23,357 bases of DNA, taken from Gemmatimonadota bacterium. GTDB taxonomy: Bacteria > Gemmatimonadota > Gemmatimonadetes > Gemmatimonadales > GWC2-71-9. The position numbers and the translations under genes were made by a program. Location of the stretch: contig QHVD01000002.1 in NCBI GenBank assembly GCA_003222235.1, positions 2,035-25,391 of the forward strand. Direction: 5' to 3'. The notes under the pieces were generated by a model that saw nothing but the letters and a program-made list of their open reading frames with translations, had not been told where the DNA came from and made no database searches. Of the stretch, positions 15,430 through 23,121 are shown in pieces (position 1 is the first letter of the stretch; the number at the start of each line of letters is the position of its first letter).

Positions 15430-16214
15430 TCCTCGACGTGCGCGGCGTATCGTACCGCTACCCGAGCGCCGCGGCGGACGCCCTCGCGTGCGTGAGCTTG
15501 AACGCGCGGGCGGGCGAGTTCCACGCCGTGCTCGGGCCCAACGGGAGCGGCAAGACGACGTTGGTGCGCGTGGCGCTCGGGCTGCTGTCGCCCCAGGCGG
15601 GGACCTCGGAAGTCCTCGGCCGCCCGGCCACGACGTGGTCGCGGCGGGAGCTCGCGCGCGTCGTCGCGGTGGTGACGCAGCGGGAAGAAGGCCTGTTCCC
15701 GCAGCGTGTGCGCGAGACCGTGTTGCTGGGCCGCTATCCGCGGCTCTCCCTCTGGGGAGCGGAGCGTGCGCAAGACCGGAGCGCGGTCGAGCGGGCGCTC
15801 GGGCGTTGCGACGTCGCGGGCCTCGCCGACCGTTGGTTGTGGACGCTCTCGGGCGGTGAGTACCAGCGCGTACGGGTCGCCCGGGCGCTGGCCCAGGAGC
15901 CGCAACTGCTCGTCCTGGACGAGCCGACCGCGAGCCTCGACGTGCGCCACGAGATGGAACTGTTCGAGCTCGCCCGCACGCTGGTGGACGAGCATGGGCT
16001 CGCGGTCGTGATGATCACCCATCACATCAACCTCGCGGCGCGGTTCGCCGACCGGGTGCTGCTCCTCTCCGAGGGGCGGGCGGTGGGCCAGGGAGCGCCG
16101 GGCGAGGTGCTCACGCGCGAGACGGTCGCACGCGTGTTCGCCTGGCCGGTGGCGATCGAGGCCTTCGACGGGCGCCCGCAAGTCGTCCCGCTACGTAGGC
16201 GGAGGAACGCATGA
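15414..16214 (+). CDS. btuD: Cobalamin ABC transporter ATP-binding protein BtuD
   Basis: BtuD powers cobalamin import at the inner face of the cytoplasmic membrane. The 266-residue product has every ABC motif: Walker A GPNGSGKTT (41-49), Q-loop Gln89 (VVTQREEGLFP), signature LSGGE (145-149), Walker B LLVLDE (165-170), D-loop SLD and the switch histidine at His203 (ITHHINLAARFADRVLLL). The sequence is of the FecE/BtuD class used with FecCD-type permeases. The ATG at 15414 lies within the end of btuC (16-base overlap); the longer open frame upstream is btuC shadow. The stop overlaps the btuB ATG. Confidence 0.94.
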   Translation: MEGRLILDVRGVSYRYPSAAADALACVSLNARAGEFHAVLGPNGSGKTTLVRVALGLLSPQAGTSEVLGRPATTWSRRELARVVAVVTQREEGLFPQRVRETVLLGRYPRLSLWGAERAQDRSAVERALGRCDVAGLADRWLWTLSGGEYQRVRVARALAQEPQLLVLDEPTASLDVRHEMELFELARTLVDEHGLAVVMITHHINLAARFADRVLLLSEGRAVGQGAPGEVLTRETVARVFAWPVAIEAFDGRPQVVPLRRRRNA

Positions 16215-18103
16215 GATTCCCCGTTGCCGCGACCCTGGTGGTCGCGCTCGCGCCGGCGCTCGGCGGCCAGGAGCCGACCGATACCGTGATGCTCACGCCG
16301 GTCGTGGTGACGGCCACGCGACTCCCGACGCCGGCGGACGCCGTCCCGGCGGCGGTCACGGTTCTCACGAGGGAAGCGCTGCGCTCGCAGGGAATCCGAA
16401 CCGTGGCCGAGGCATTGCGCACAGTCCCCGCCGCGCACGTGGTCGTGACGGACGCCTACGGCAGCCAGACGTCCCTCTTTCTCCGAGGGGGGAACAGCGA
16501 CTACGTGAAGGTTCTGATCGACGGAGTGCCGCAGAATGCCCCGGGCGGCGCCTATGACTTCGCCAATCTCACCACCGACAACGTCGAGCGGATCGAGGTG
16601 GTGCGGGGACCGGTCAGTGTGCTCTACGGGTCCGATGCCGTCGCCGGAGTGGTGCAGATCTTCACTCGGGACGGTCGCGGCTCGGCGCACGGGGACGTGA
16701 CGGTGAGCGGCGGAACGTATGGCAGTGCGAGCGTCACCGCGAATATCGCCGGGGGAGACGAGCGCGCCGGGTACGCCGTCGGGATCTCACGCTTCTCGAG
16801 CGACGGAGTCTATCCGATCAACAACCAGTACCGCAACGACGTCCTGAGCGGCCGCGTGCGGCTCCGGCCCGACCGGCGTACCGACGGGACGCTGGCGTTC
16901 CGGTACGACGACGCACTCTACCATTTTCCGACCGACGGGGCCGGCGATACGGTCAGCAACAACCAGCGCCAGCTCGATCGCGGCCCGTCGCTCGGGCTGG
17001 ACCTCGGCCGCCGCTTCTCTTCCCGCCTCGAGGGCCGTCTCAACGCCGCCTGGCACCGCGAGAACTACCAATACGCGATAGGGCCGAACGGCCCGGCCGA
17101 TACGACCACCTTCCCGTTCAGCAGCTCCGATTGGACCACACGCACGGGGCTCGACGCCCGGATCAACGCGACGCTGCCGCGGAGCGACGTCGTGACCCTG
17201 GGCGTGGCGCTCGAGCGGGAAGCGATGGCGGGCACCACGCTCGATACGGCGCGCACCCGGAACGACGGAGCCGTCTCGCTGCAACTCCAGACGGGGCCCG
17301 AGCGGCCCGTCACGTTGATCCTCGGCGCGCGCTTGGAGGACAATGAGCGCTTCGGCACCTATGCCACATACCGGACGGGCTTGTCCGCTCGCGTCCGGGA
17401 GGGCGTGCGGGCCATCGCTTCCCTCGGGACGGGGTTCAAGGAGCCGAGCTTCTATCAGACGTTCGCGACCGGTTTCGTGCACGGCAACCCGGACCTCATG
17501 CCAGAGCACTCCCTTAGCTGGGAGGCGGGGCTCGAGTACACGAGTCTGTCGAGGTCGGTGACCGCCCGCGCGACGTACTTCGATCAGCGGTTCCGCGACC
17601 TGATCCAGTACACTGCCGCACCTCTCGGGCCCGACTCGACGAACTACGTCAACCTGTCGGACGCCGCGGCACGGGGCGTGGAGCTCGCGGTTCAGGCCGC
17701 GCTCGGTGGAGGGCTCTCGGTTGACGCGACCTACACCTACCTCGACTCGCGCGACGGGACCACGAACCGGCGGCTGCAGCGCCGGCCGACGCACGCGGGC
17801 GGCCTGCGGCTCGGCCAGGCGATCGCGGCGCGCGGCACCGCCATGCTGTCCGCCGAATTCACGGGCGACCGCGGTGACTACGATTATCGGACCTATCCCG
17901 CGACACCCGTGACCCTCCCCCCCCACACGCGCGTGGACCTGGCGGGGACGTACGACGTAATCCGCGGCCACGGAGCGGCGCCCGGCCTCGCGTTCGACGC
18001 GCGGATCGAGAACCTGCTCGACGCCCGTTACGAAGACGTGAAGAACTTTCCGGCTCGCCGTCGGACGGTGCTCGCAGGCGGCCGCTTGCAATTCGGGCGC
18101 TGA
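16211..18103 (+). CDS. btuB: TonB-dependent outer-membrane cobalamin receptor BtuB
   Basis: BtuB imports cobalamin across the outer membrane with energy from TonB. The 630-residue product has a signal peptide (about 1-19), a TonB-box-like segment (VMLTPVVVTATR, about 26-37) and a plug domain. The plug shows LRGGNSDYVKVLIDGVPQNAP and ERIEVVRGPVSVLYGSDAVAGVVQIFTR (127-153). A beta-barrel of about 480 residues follows, ending with RLQFGR, whose penultimate-strand aromatic pattern fits outer-membrane insertion. A GGAGG precedes the ATG at 16211. BtuB resembles other TonB receptors; the riboswitch and btuFCD context support cobalamin as the substrate. An eight-C run (17917-17924) does not disturb the frame. 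The next gene starts at the last base of the stop (TGATG). Confidence 0.93.
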   Translation: MRFPVAATLVVALAPALGGQEPTDTVMLTPVVVTATRLPTPADAVPAAVTVLTREALRSQGIRTVAEALRTVPAAHVVVTDAYGSQTSLFLRGGNSDYVKVLIDGVPQNAPGGAYDFANLTTDNVERIEVVRGPVSVLYGSDAVAGVVQIFTRDGRGSAHGDVTVSGGTYGSASVTANIAGGDERAGYAVGISRFSSDGVYPINNQYRNDVLSGRVRLRPDRRTDGTLAFRYDDALYHFPTDGAGDTVSNNQRQLDRGPSLGLDLGRRFSSRLEGRLNAAWHRENYQYAIGPNGPADTTTFPFSSSDWTTRTGLDARINATLPRSDVVTLGVALEREAMAGTTLDTARTRNDGAVSLQLQTGPERPVTLILGARLEDNERFGTYATYRTGLSARVREGVRAIASLGTGFKEPSFYQTFATGFVHGNPDLMPEHSLSWEAGLEYTSLSRSVTARATYFDQRFRDLIQYTAAPLGPDSTNYVNLSDAAARGVELAVQAALGGGLSVDATYTYLDSRDGTTNRRLQRRPTHAGGLRLGQAIAARGTAMLSAEFTGDRGDYDYRTYPATPVTLPPHTRVDLAGTYDVIRGHGAAPGLAFDARIENLLDARYEDVKNFPARRRTVLAGGRLQFGR

Positions 18104-18777
18104 TGCCCGTCATCTTCGCCTGGAGCGGGGGCAAGGACAGCGCCCTTGCGCTCGCGGAAGTGCTCTCGAGCGGTCGCGACCAGGTGGTCGGCCTGCTGAC
18201 CACGGTGACGGCGGGACACGATCGGATCAGCATGCACGGCGTGCGCCGCACGCTTCTGCATCGGCAGGCCGAGGCGCTGGGCCTGCCCCTCCGCGAAGTC
18301 CTCATCTCACCGCAATCGTCCAACGAGGAGTACGAAGCGAAGATGGGCGCGGCGCTGGCCGACCTGACCGCTGCCGCGCCCGCCGTGGACGGCGTCGTGT
18401 TCGGGGACCTGTTCCTGGAGGACATCCGGGCCTACCGAGAGCGCATGCTGGCACGCATCGGGATGCGGGGGTTATTTCCGCTGTGGCACCGGGACACGGC
18501 CCGCCTCGCCGGGGAGTTCGTGCGCCGGGGCTACAAGGCGATCCTCGCGTGCGTGGACTCCCGCGCCCTGGCGGCCGAGTTCGCCGGCCGCGAGTTCGAC
18601 GCGGCGCTGCTCGCCGACCTGCCGCGCGGTGTGGACCCGTGCGGGGAAAACGGTGAGTTCCACACGTTCGTGTATGGCGGGCCGATCTTCGCCCACCCGC
18701 TGGCGGTGCGCCGCGGACAGATCGTGGTGCGGGAGGGTCGGTTCGTGTATTGTGATCTCGTGGAGAGCACCGAGTGA
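18103..18777 (+). CDS. Dph6-like PP-loop ATPase (DUF71/COG2102), B12-associated
   Basis: This 224-residue cytosolic protein belongs to the adenine-nucleotide alpha-hydrolase (PP-loop) group. The P-loop motif SGGKDS lies at residues 8-13 (FAWSGGKDSALALAEVL), and the family's C-terminal motif CGENGEFHTFVYGGP is intact. In eukaryotes and archaea, relatives ligate ammonia to diphthine; bacteria lack diphthamide. Published comparative genomics placed a bacterial DUF71 subgroup with B12 genes and proposed a role in B12 salvage. Its place here, starting in the TGATG overlap with btuB and under the B12 riboswitch, fits that subgroup. The reaction is unknown; amide formation on a corrinoid side chain is only a guess. 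Automatic names such as diphthine-ammonia ligase would be misleading. Confidence 0.9.
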   Translation: MPVIFAWSGGKDSALALAEVLSSGRDQVVGLLTTVTAGHDRISMHGVRRTLLHRQAEALGLPLREVLISPQSSNEEYEAKMGAALADLTAAAPAVDGVVFGDLFLEDIRAYRERMLARIGMRGLFPLWHRDTARLAGEFVRRGYKAILACVDSRALAAEFAGREFDAALLADLPRGVDPCGENGEFHTFVYGGPIFAHPLAVRRGQIVVREGRFVYCDLVESTE

Positions 18778-19814
18778 GACGAATCCTCCTCGCGGCCGTC
18801 GTGCTGGCGGCGGGGTGCAGCGACGCGCTCGAGCAGACGAGCTCGGCGGGGCAGGTCGTGGCGGTCGTCAGCGATCCGGAGAACAGCGTGTCGTTCGTGT
18901 CGGCGACGGACTTCTCGATCGAGACCGTCGCCATGCAGACGCGCACCGCAGTCACGAGCGCCGCCGGCCGGGGCACGGTTGTGCTCGTCCTCCTCGGTCT
19001 CATCGATTCCCTGGCCGTCGTCCGCACGCCCGGTTACTGCACGGTCGGGCTGTGCGTGCCGCAGGTCGTTCTGCTGCCCCTCGCGCCGGGGTCGGGGGCG
19101 AGCGGCGTCGCGATTCAAGACGACTCGATCGCTTGGGTGGCCAATCCCGCGCTTAACACCGTGACGCGCCTCAACTACCTCACCGGAGGCGCCACGGGTC
19201 GGTCAGTGGGTGTTCACCCCCAGGCCGTGGCCATCGTCCGGGCACGGGTTTTCGTCGCGAATGGGAATCGAGCGGACTCTGCGCCGCCGGGGCCGAGTTG
19301 GCTCTCGTCGTTTCCGTGCTGCGGCGGCGCCGTCGCTGCGGACTCGATTCCGCTCACCGGAGTGGACCCCCGTGTGCTCGTGGTCGGCGACGACAGCTTG
19401 TTGTACGTGCTCGAAGCGGGGCATCCCGGGCAGAGCGATGGCAAGCTGTCCATCGTGGATCCCGTCGCTCGCACGGAGCTCGCGGTCGTCAATGGGCTCG
19501 GCGAGTCACCTCGGGCCGCCGCATTTCATCCGTCAGGCCGGCTGCTGGTCGGCGGGGACGAGATCCTCGAAGTCAACACATTGGCGCGGTCCGTGACACG
19601 GGGACCCCACCAGGGGGTAACCACCGCGGGCCCGGTCTCGGCGCTCGTCGTCGACCTCCGGGGCCGGGTGTACGCCACGTCGTCGACTTGCGAGTTCGCG
19701 GCCGTCGGTCTCCCCAACGTCCACGTCCTGTCTCCGCCCCCGGACTACCGCGTGATCAAAACGGTCACCGTCGGCGATTGTCCAGCGGCTGCTGCGCTGG
19801 CGACGAAGCCGTGA
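18774..19814 (+). CDS. Predicted beta-propeller lipoprotein in the B12 operon (BtuG-like candidate)
   Basis: This 346-residue protein begins with a lipoprotein signal (LLAAVVLAAGC, Cys15, then Ser-Asp, compatible with outer-membrane sorting). The rest contains recurring beta-rich units like YncE-type propeller blades, for example SGVAIQDDSIAWVANPALNT, HPQAVAIVRARVFVANGN, VLVVGDDSLLYVLEAG and AAAFHPSGRLLVGGDEILEV. Several cysteine pairs occur (YCTVGLC, FPCCGG, and a late Cys pair), which suggests disulfides outside the cytoplasm. The GTG at 18774 overlaps the previous stop (GTGA), so it is the last gene of the cobalamin operon. In Bacteroides, a surface lipoprotein propeller (BtuG) beside BtuB captures B12; this could be an independent or distant counterpart. 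No sequence homology to BtuG can be claimed by eye. Confidence 0.75.
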   Translation: MRRILLAAVVLAAGCSDALEQTSSAGQVVAVVSDPENSVSFVSATDFSIETVAMQTRTAVTSAAGRGTVVLVLLGLIDSLAVVRTPGYCTVGLCVPQVVLLPLAPGSGASGVAIQDDSIAWVANPALNTVTRLNYLTGGATGRSVGVHPQAVAIVRARVFVANGNRADSAPPGPSWLSSFPCCGGAVAADSIPLTGVDPRVLVVGDDSLLYVLEAGHPGQSDGKLSIVDPVARTELAVVNGLGESPRAAAFHPSGRLLVGGDEILEVNTLARSVTRGPHQGVTTAGPVSALVVDLRGRVYATSSTCEFAAVGLPNVHVLSPPPDYRVIKTVTVGDCPAAAALATKP

Positions 19815-19834
19815 CGGCGGTGTAGGTTTCCCTT

Positions 19835-20620
19835 ATGGCCCTCGTCACCACTCCCGCGGTCGTGCTCCGGACCTATCGTTACAGCGAGACGTCCAAGGTC
19901 GTGCGGCTCGCGACGCGCGACCTGGGCGTTCAGAGCGCCATCGCCAAGGGCGCGCTGCGGCCGAAGAGCCGGTTCGGCGCGGGCCTCGAGCTGTTGAGCG
20001 AGGGCACGGCGCAGCTCTACTTCCGCGAAACTCGTGAGCTGCACACACTCGCGGCCTTCGATCTCGTCGATCTCCGGCGCCAGTTGGCGGCGGACGTCGG
20101 CCGCTTTGCGGGGGCTGCGGCCCTGGCCGAGGTGATGCTCAAGATGGCGCCTCCCGCGCCCCTCCCCGCCGCGTACGACACGCTGACTGGAGCGCTTGAG
20201 CTCCTCGGGTGGGTGGCTCCCGAAGCGGTGGAGGCCGCAGCGATCCGTGGCCTGTGGATCCTGCTCGCCGTTCTGGGCTTCGAGCCGTCACTCCAGGTTT
20301 GCGTCCGGGATGGTGCCCCGATCCAGCCCGACGGGGGAGTCGCTTTCAGCGTCGCCGAAGGCGGTGCGTTTTGCGCGCGCTGCGCGCCCAGAGAGCGTCC
20401 CACACGGCTTCCGCCCGAGGCGTACGCAGACCTCGTCGCCCTGAACGATCCCCGGGCCGACCTGCCTCAGCTCGACGCGCCGCACGCCGCGGCGCACCGC
20501 CGCCTCGTGGCTCGCTTCCTCCGCCACCACTTCGGCGAGGCCGGAGTCCTCTCCGCCCTCGACTTCTGGGAGCGTCACCCGTGGGTGTCTCCCGCTCGGG
20601 TCCCGTCCGCCGCTTCGTAA
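19835..20620 (+). CDS. recO: DNA repair protein RecO
   Basis: RecO works with RecR and RecF in loading RecA at single-stranded gaps and in strand annealing. The 261-residue product shows the N-terminal OB-fold (TPAVVLRTYRYSETSKVVRLATRDLGVQSAIAKGALRPKSRFGAGLELLSEG) and the helical C-terminal part with a GLWILLAVLGFEPSLQVC segment. A cysteine cluster FCARC lies near residues 185-190. The four-Cys zinc site known in some RecO proteins appears incomplete: the first pair has only one Cys (VCVRD). The ATG at 19835 gives the canonical N-terminus. A 20-base gap separates it from the B12 operon, and its 3' end overlaps selB by 40 bases. Confidence 0.92.
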   Translation: MALVTTPAVVLRTYRYSETSKVVRLATRDLGVQSAIAKGALRPKSRFGAGLELLSEGTAQLYFRETRELHTLAAFDLVDLRRQLAADVGRFAGAAALAEVMLKMAPPAPLPAAYDTLTGALELLGWVAPEAVEAAAIRGLWILLAVLGFEPSLQVCVRDGAPIQPDGGVAFSVAEGGAFCARCAPRERPTRLPPEAYADLVALNDPRADLPQLDAPHAAAHRRLVARFLRHHFGEAGVLSALDFWERHPWVSPARVPSAAS

Positions 20621-22497
20621 TCGGCACGGCCGGTCACATCGACCACGGCAAGACGGCGCTCGTGAAGGCCCTCACCGGGGTCGACACCGATCGCTGGGAG
20701 GAGGAGAAGCGCCGGGGGATCACCATCGACCTTGGCTTCGCTCCGCTCCCGCTGGGTGACGAAGTTCAGGCGAGCGTGGTGGACGTGCCGGGCCACGAAG
20801 GCTTCGTGCGCAACATGCTCGCCGGCGCGACGGGCATCGACGTCGCGCTGCTCGTGATCGCGGCCGACGAAGGGATCATGCCCCAGACCGAAGAGCACCT
20901 CGCGATCGTGGAGCTGCTCGGCGTGCGGCGCGGGATTCCCGTGATCACCAAGCGGGACCTCGTCGAACCCGACTGGCTCGACCTGGTGCGGACCGAGGTC
21001 ACCGAGCGGCTCCAGGGAAGCCGGGTCCACTGGGCGCCTCCCGTGGCCACGTCCGCCGTGACGCGGGAAGGACTCGATGAGCTCCAGGCCGCCCTGCGCC
21101 TGGTCGCGCGGGACCTGGTAGAGCGGCCCGCCGACGACCTCTTCCGGCTGCCGATCGACCGGGTGTTCGCGCTGGCCGGGGCGGGGACCGTCGTCACCGG
21201 ATCCACCTGGACCGGCACGGTCGCGGTGGGCGGCACGGTGCGGCTCCTGCCCCTCGACCGGGAAGCGCGGGTGCGCTCGATCGAGGTGCACGGACAGGCG
21301 GCGGAGCGCGCCGTACCGGGTCGGCGCACCGCACTGGCCCTGGTCGGGGTGGACAAACAGGAGCTCGAGCGCGGTCACGTCGTCGTCACTGGGCCGGGAT
21401 GGCGCGCCACCATGATGCTCGATGCCGCCGTGGAGCTTCTCCCCGTGGCCCGGAAGCCGATCGCCTCCCGGACTCGGTTGAGGGTCCACCTTGGCACGGC
21501 GGAGGTGCTGGCCCGCGTGGTCCAGGTGCGGTCCATCAGTCCGGGGCAGTCGGGTCTCGCCAGGCTCGTCCTGGAGAGTCCCCTGGTGGCGCGTGGCGAC
21601 GACCGTTTCGTACTCCGGTCTTTCTCGCCGGTGGCCACGGTCGGCGGCGGCGTGGTGCTCGATCCCTTCCCAGCGCCTCGCCCCCGGCTGCGCCAGCGCC
21701 GGCTCGCAGCCGATCAGACCGCGGCGGAGCGGCTGCGCGTGCTCGCCGAGGAGAGTGGTCTCGCGGGCGTTCCCGTCGAGACCCTCGCCGTGCGCCTCGG
21801 TGTGCTTCCTGAGCGCAGGAACGCCGTCATCGCGGAAGCGGGGACGGATATCTCGACCGTCGGCGAGACGGTCGTGGACCGCACGGTGCTGGCAGCCGAG
21901 GCGAAGCGACTGGCGGAGGTGCTCCGTCGCTACCACGAGGCCCATCCGCTCGATCCAGGCATGTCGCTGCAGGCCCTCCGGGCGGCGGTGGCGGGGCCGG
22001 CGCCGCCACCCGCCGTACTGGACGCCATCCTCGAGCTCGGCGCCCGCGAGCGGAGGTTCGAGGTCGCGGGCAGCGTCGTCCGACTCCCCGGCTGGCGGCC
22101 CGCCCTGGACGTGCGCACGAGCGACGTCACGGCGAATCTGGCACGCCGGCTGGCGGAGGCGCGCTGGCAGGTCCCGACCGTCCTCGAGCTGGAGCGAGAA
22201 TTCCCCGGCGCGCCGGTCCGCCCGGTCTTGTCCCACCTCGCCCGGGAGGGCGTAGTAGAAGCGATGGATCAGGAGCGCTACGCGGCGAAGCGGGCGCTGG
22301 AAGAGTTCCGCGCCGCGCTCGAGTCCGCCCTGGCCGAGCTGGGCGGCGCTACCCCGGCGGAGCTGCGGGATCGCTTCGGTTTGACGCGCAAGTACTTGAT
22401 TCCATTGCTCGAATGGGCCGACCGCCGGAGCATCACCCGGCGGGACGGCGACCGCCGAGTGCTCGTCCGGTTGACAGCAGGGAAAGGCGGTTCATAG
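20581..22497 (+). CDS. selB: Selenocysteine-specific translation elongation factor SelB
   Basis: SelB brings selenocysteyl-tRNA to UGA codons that carry a SECIS hairpin. The 638-residue product has an N-terminal GTPase domain with G1 GHIDHGKT (18-25), the switch region around RRGITIDLGF, G3 DVPGHEGF and G4 TKRD. EF-Tu-like domains II and III follow. The C-terminal winged-helix repeats end with GGATPAELRDRFGLTRKYLIPLLEWADR, the SECIS-binding part. The GTG at 20581 is the only suitable start before the G1 box, with GGGAG about ten bases upstream, and lies inside recO. No selA, selD, selC tRNA or selenoprotein is seen in the window, so these must lie elsewhere. Confidence 0.95.
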   Translation: MGVSRSGPVRRFVIGTAGHIDHGKTALVKALTGVDTDRWEEEKRRGITIDLGFAPLPLGDEVQASVVDVPGHEGFVRNMLAGATGIDVALLVIAADEGIMPQTEEHLAIVELLGVRRGIPVITKRDLVEPDWLDLVRTEVTERLQGSRVHWAPPVATSAVTREGLDELQAALRLVARDLVERPADDLFRLPIDRVFALAGAGTVVTGSTWTGTVAVGGTVRLLPLDREARVRSIEVHGQAAERAVPGRRTALALVGVDKQELERGHVVVTGPGWRATMMLDAAVELLPVARKPIASRTRLRVHLGTAEVLARVVQVRSISPGQSGLARLVLESPLVARGDDRFVLRSFSPVATVGGGVVLDPFPAPRPRLRQRRLAADQTAAERLRVLAEESGLAGVPVETLAVRLGVLPERRNAVIAEAGTDISTVGETVVDRTVLAAEAKRLAEVLRRYHEAHPLDPGMSLQALRAAVAGPAPPPAVLDAILELGARERRFEVAGSVVRLPGWRPALDVRTSDVTANLARRLAEARWQVPTVLELEREFPGAPVRPVLSHLAREGVVEAMDQERYAAKRALEEFRAALESALAELGGATPAELRDRFGLTRKYLIPLLEWADRRSITRRDGDRRVLVRLTAGKGGS

Positions 22498-22498
22498 T
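22471..22498 (+). promoter_or_regulatory. Candidate sigma-70-type promoter inside the selB 3' end
   Basis: A perfect TTGACA (22471-22476) is followed after 16 bases by CATAGT (22493-22498), a four-of-six match to TATAAT. It overlaps the last codons of selB and lies about 90 bases before the small secreted-protein gene, which has its own ribosome-binding site and is not coupled to selB. Local base composition drops to AT-richer sequence here. Support is motif-based only. Confidence 0.45.
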
Positions 22499-22585
22499 TT
22501 TGGGTCGAGCGCCCTCGGTCTTGAGTTTCACCCGCCACTAAGGAGAGCAGTCTAAGGTCCTTTTCTCGTTCGCAGAGGAGCCGTG

Positions 22586-23021
22586 ATGAAGCGGTACGCC
22601 TGGGCGGTTTTGGGGCTCGGGCTCTGGGCGGCGGGGCAGTCGGCATGGGGGCAGGACCCCCAACCCGCGGTTGAGCTGAAACAGAATTACCCGAACCCGT
22701 TCAACCCGGCGACCACGATCCCGTTCTCGTTGAGCGGGGATCTGTTTCCCAGTGGTCACCGGCCGGTGGTGTCACTGAAGATATACAACGAAGATATACA
22801 ACGTGCTGGCGCAGCTCGTTGCGGTGCCTATCCTCCAAGGCACGGGCGAGGTGGTCGACAACCTCGAGTTGAGCTGCTCGAGCGCTGTGGGCTGCACCTA
22901 TAGCGCGTACTGGGACGGGAACGTCCGGAACACCGGTCAGGCGGCGGCGTCCGGCGTTTATATCTATCAGCTCGTCGTGGACGGGAAGCGGTTCACGAGG
23001 AAGATGGTTGTGATGAAGTAG
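22586..23021 (+). pseudogene. Small secreted protein with NPFNP-type C-terminal (FlgD-like/sorting) domain, split by a 13-bp duplication
   Basis: The first frame (ATG 22586, with AGAGGAG upstream; stop at 22901-22903) gives a signal peptide (RYAWAVLGLGLWAAGQSAWG) and ELKQNYPNPFNPATTIPFSL, the start of the domain seen at the ends of many proteins in Bacteroidota, Gemmatimonadota and neighbours. It then runs out of frame after VSLKIYN. The rest of the domain continues in the next frame from about 22803: VLAQLVAVPIL, YWDGN, ASGVYIYQLVVDGKRFTRKMVVMK, stop at 23019-23021. The break is an exact tandem duplication of aagatatacaacg (22778-22790 and 22791-22803). Removing one copy restores one 140-residue reading frame. 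As it stands the first product has a nonsense tail. A sequencing or assembly error, or an unstable switch, is also possible. Confidence 0.85.
22778..22803 (+). repeat. 13-bp perfect tandem duplication causing a frameshift
   Basis: The unit aagatatacaacg occurs twice in direct succession (22778-22790, 22791-22803). Thirteen is one more than a multiple of three, so the second copy shifts the frame. With one copy the codons read through K-I-Y-N-V-L-A in the conserved domain. Confidence 0.97.
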
Positions 23022-23121
23022 GGCTGCCCATCTGTAGCGTTGGTGTTCACCCGTTCTGACGCACTCTCTGTCATATCGGCATGTTCTTGTGGGCACGCTG
23101 GTTGCGAAGTAGACCTGCGCC

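Noticed and set aside
17917..17924. Eight-C run in btuB as a frameshift
   Set aside because: The receptor reads through the run in frame to a normal C-terminal strand, so there is no sign of disruption.
22498..22585. tRNA-Sec (selC) next to selB
   Set aside because: The gap is shorter than a tRNA-Sec gene and shows no cloverleaf arms or TTC-loop sequence.
23022..23121. Heat-shock promoter or CIRCE element before clpB
   Set aside because: No TTAGCACTC-type inverted repeat and no convincing sigma-32-type boxes were found by eye.
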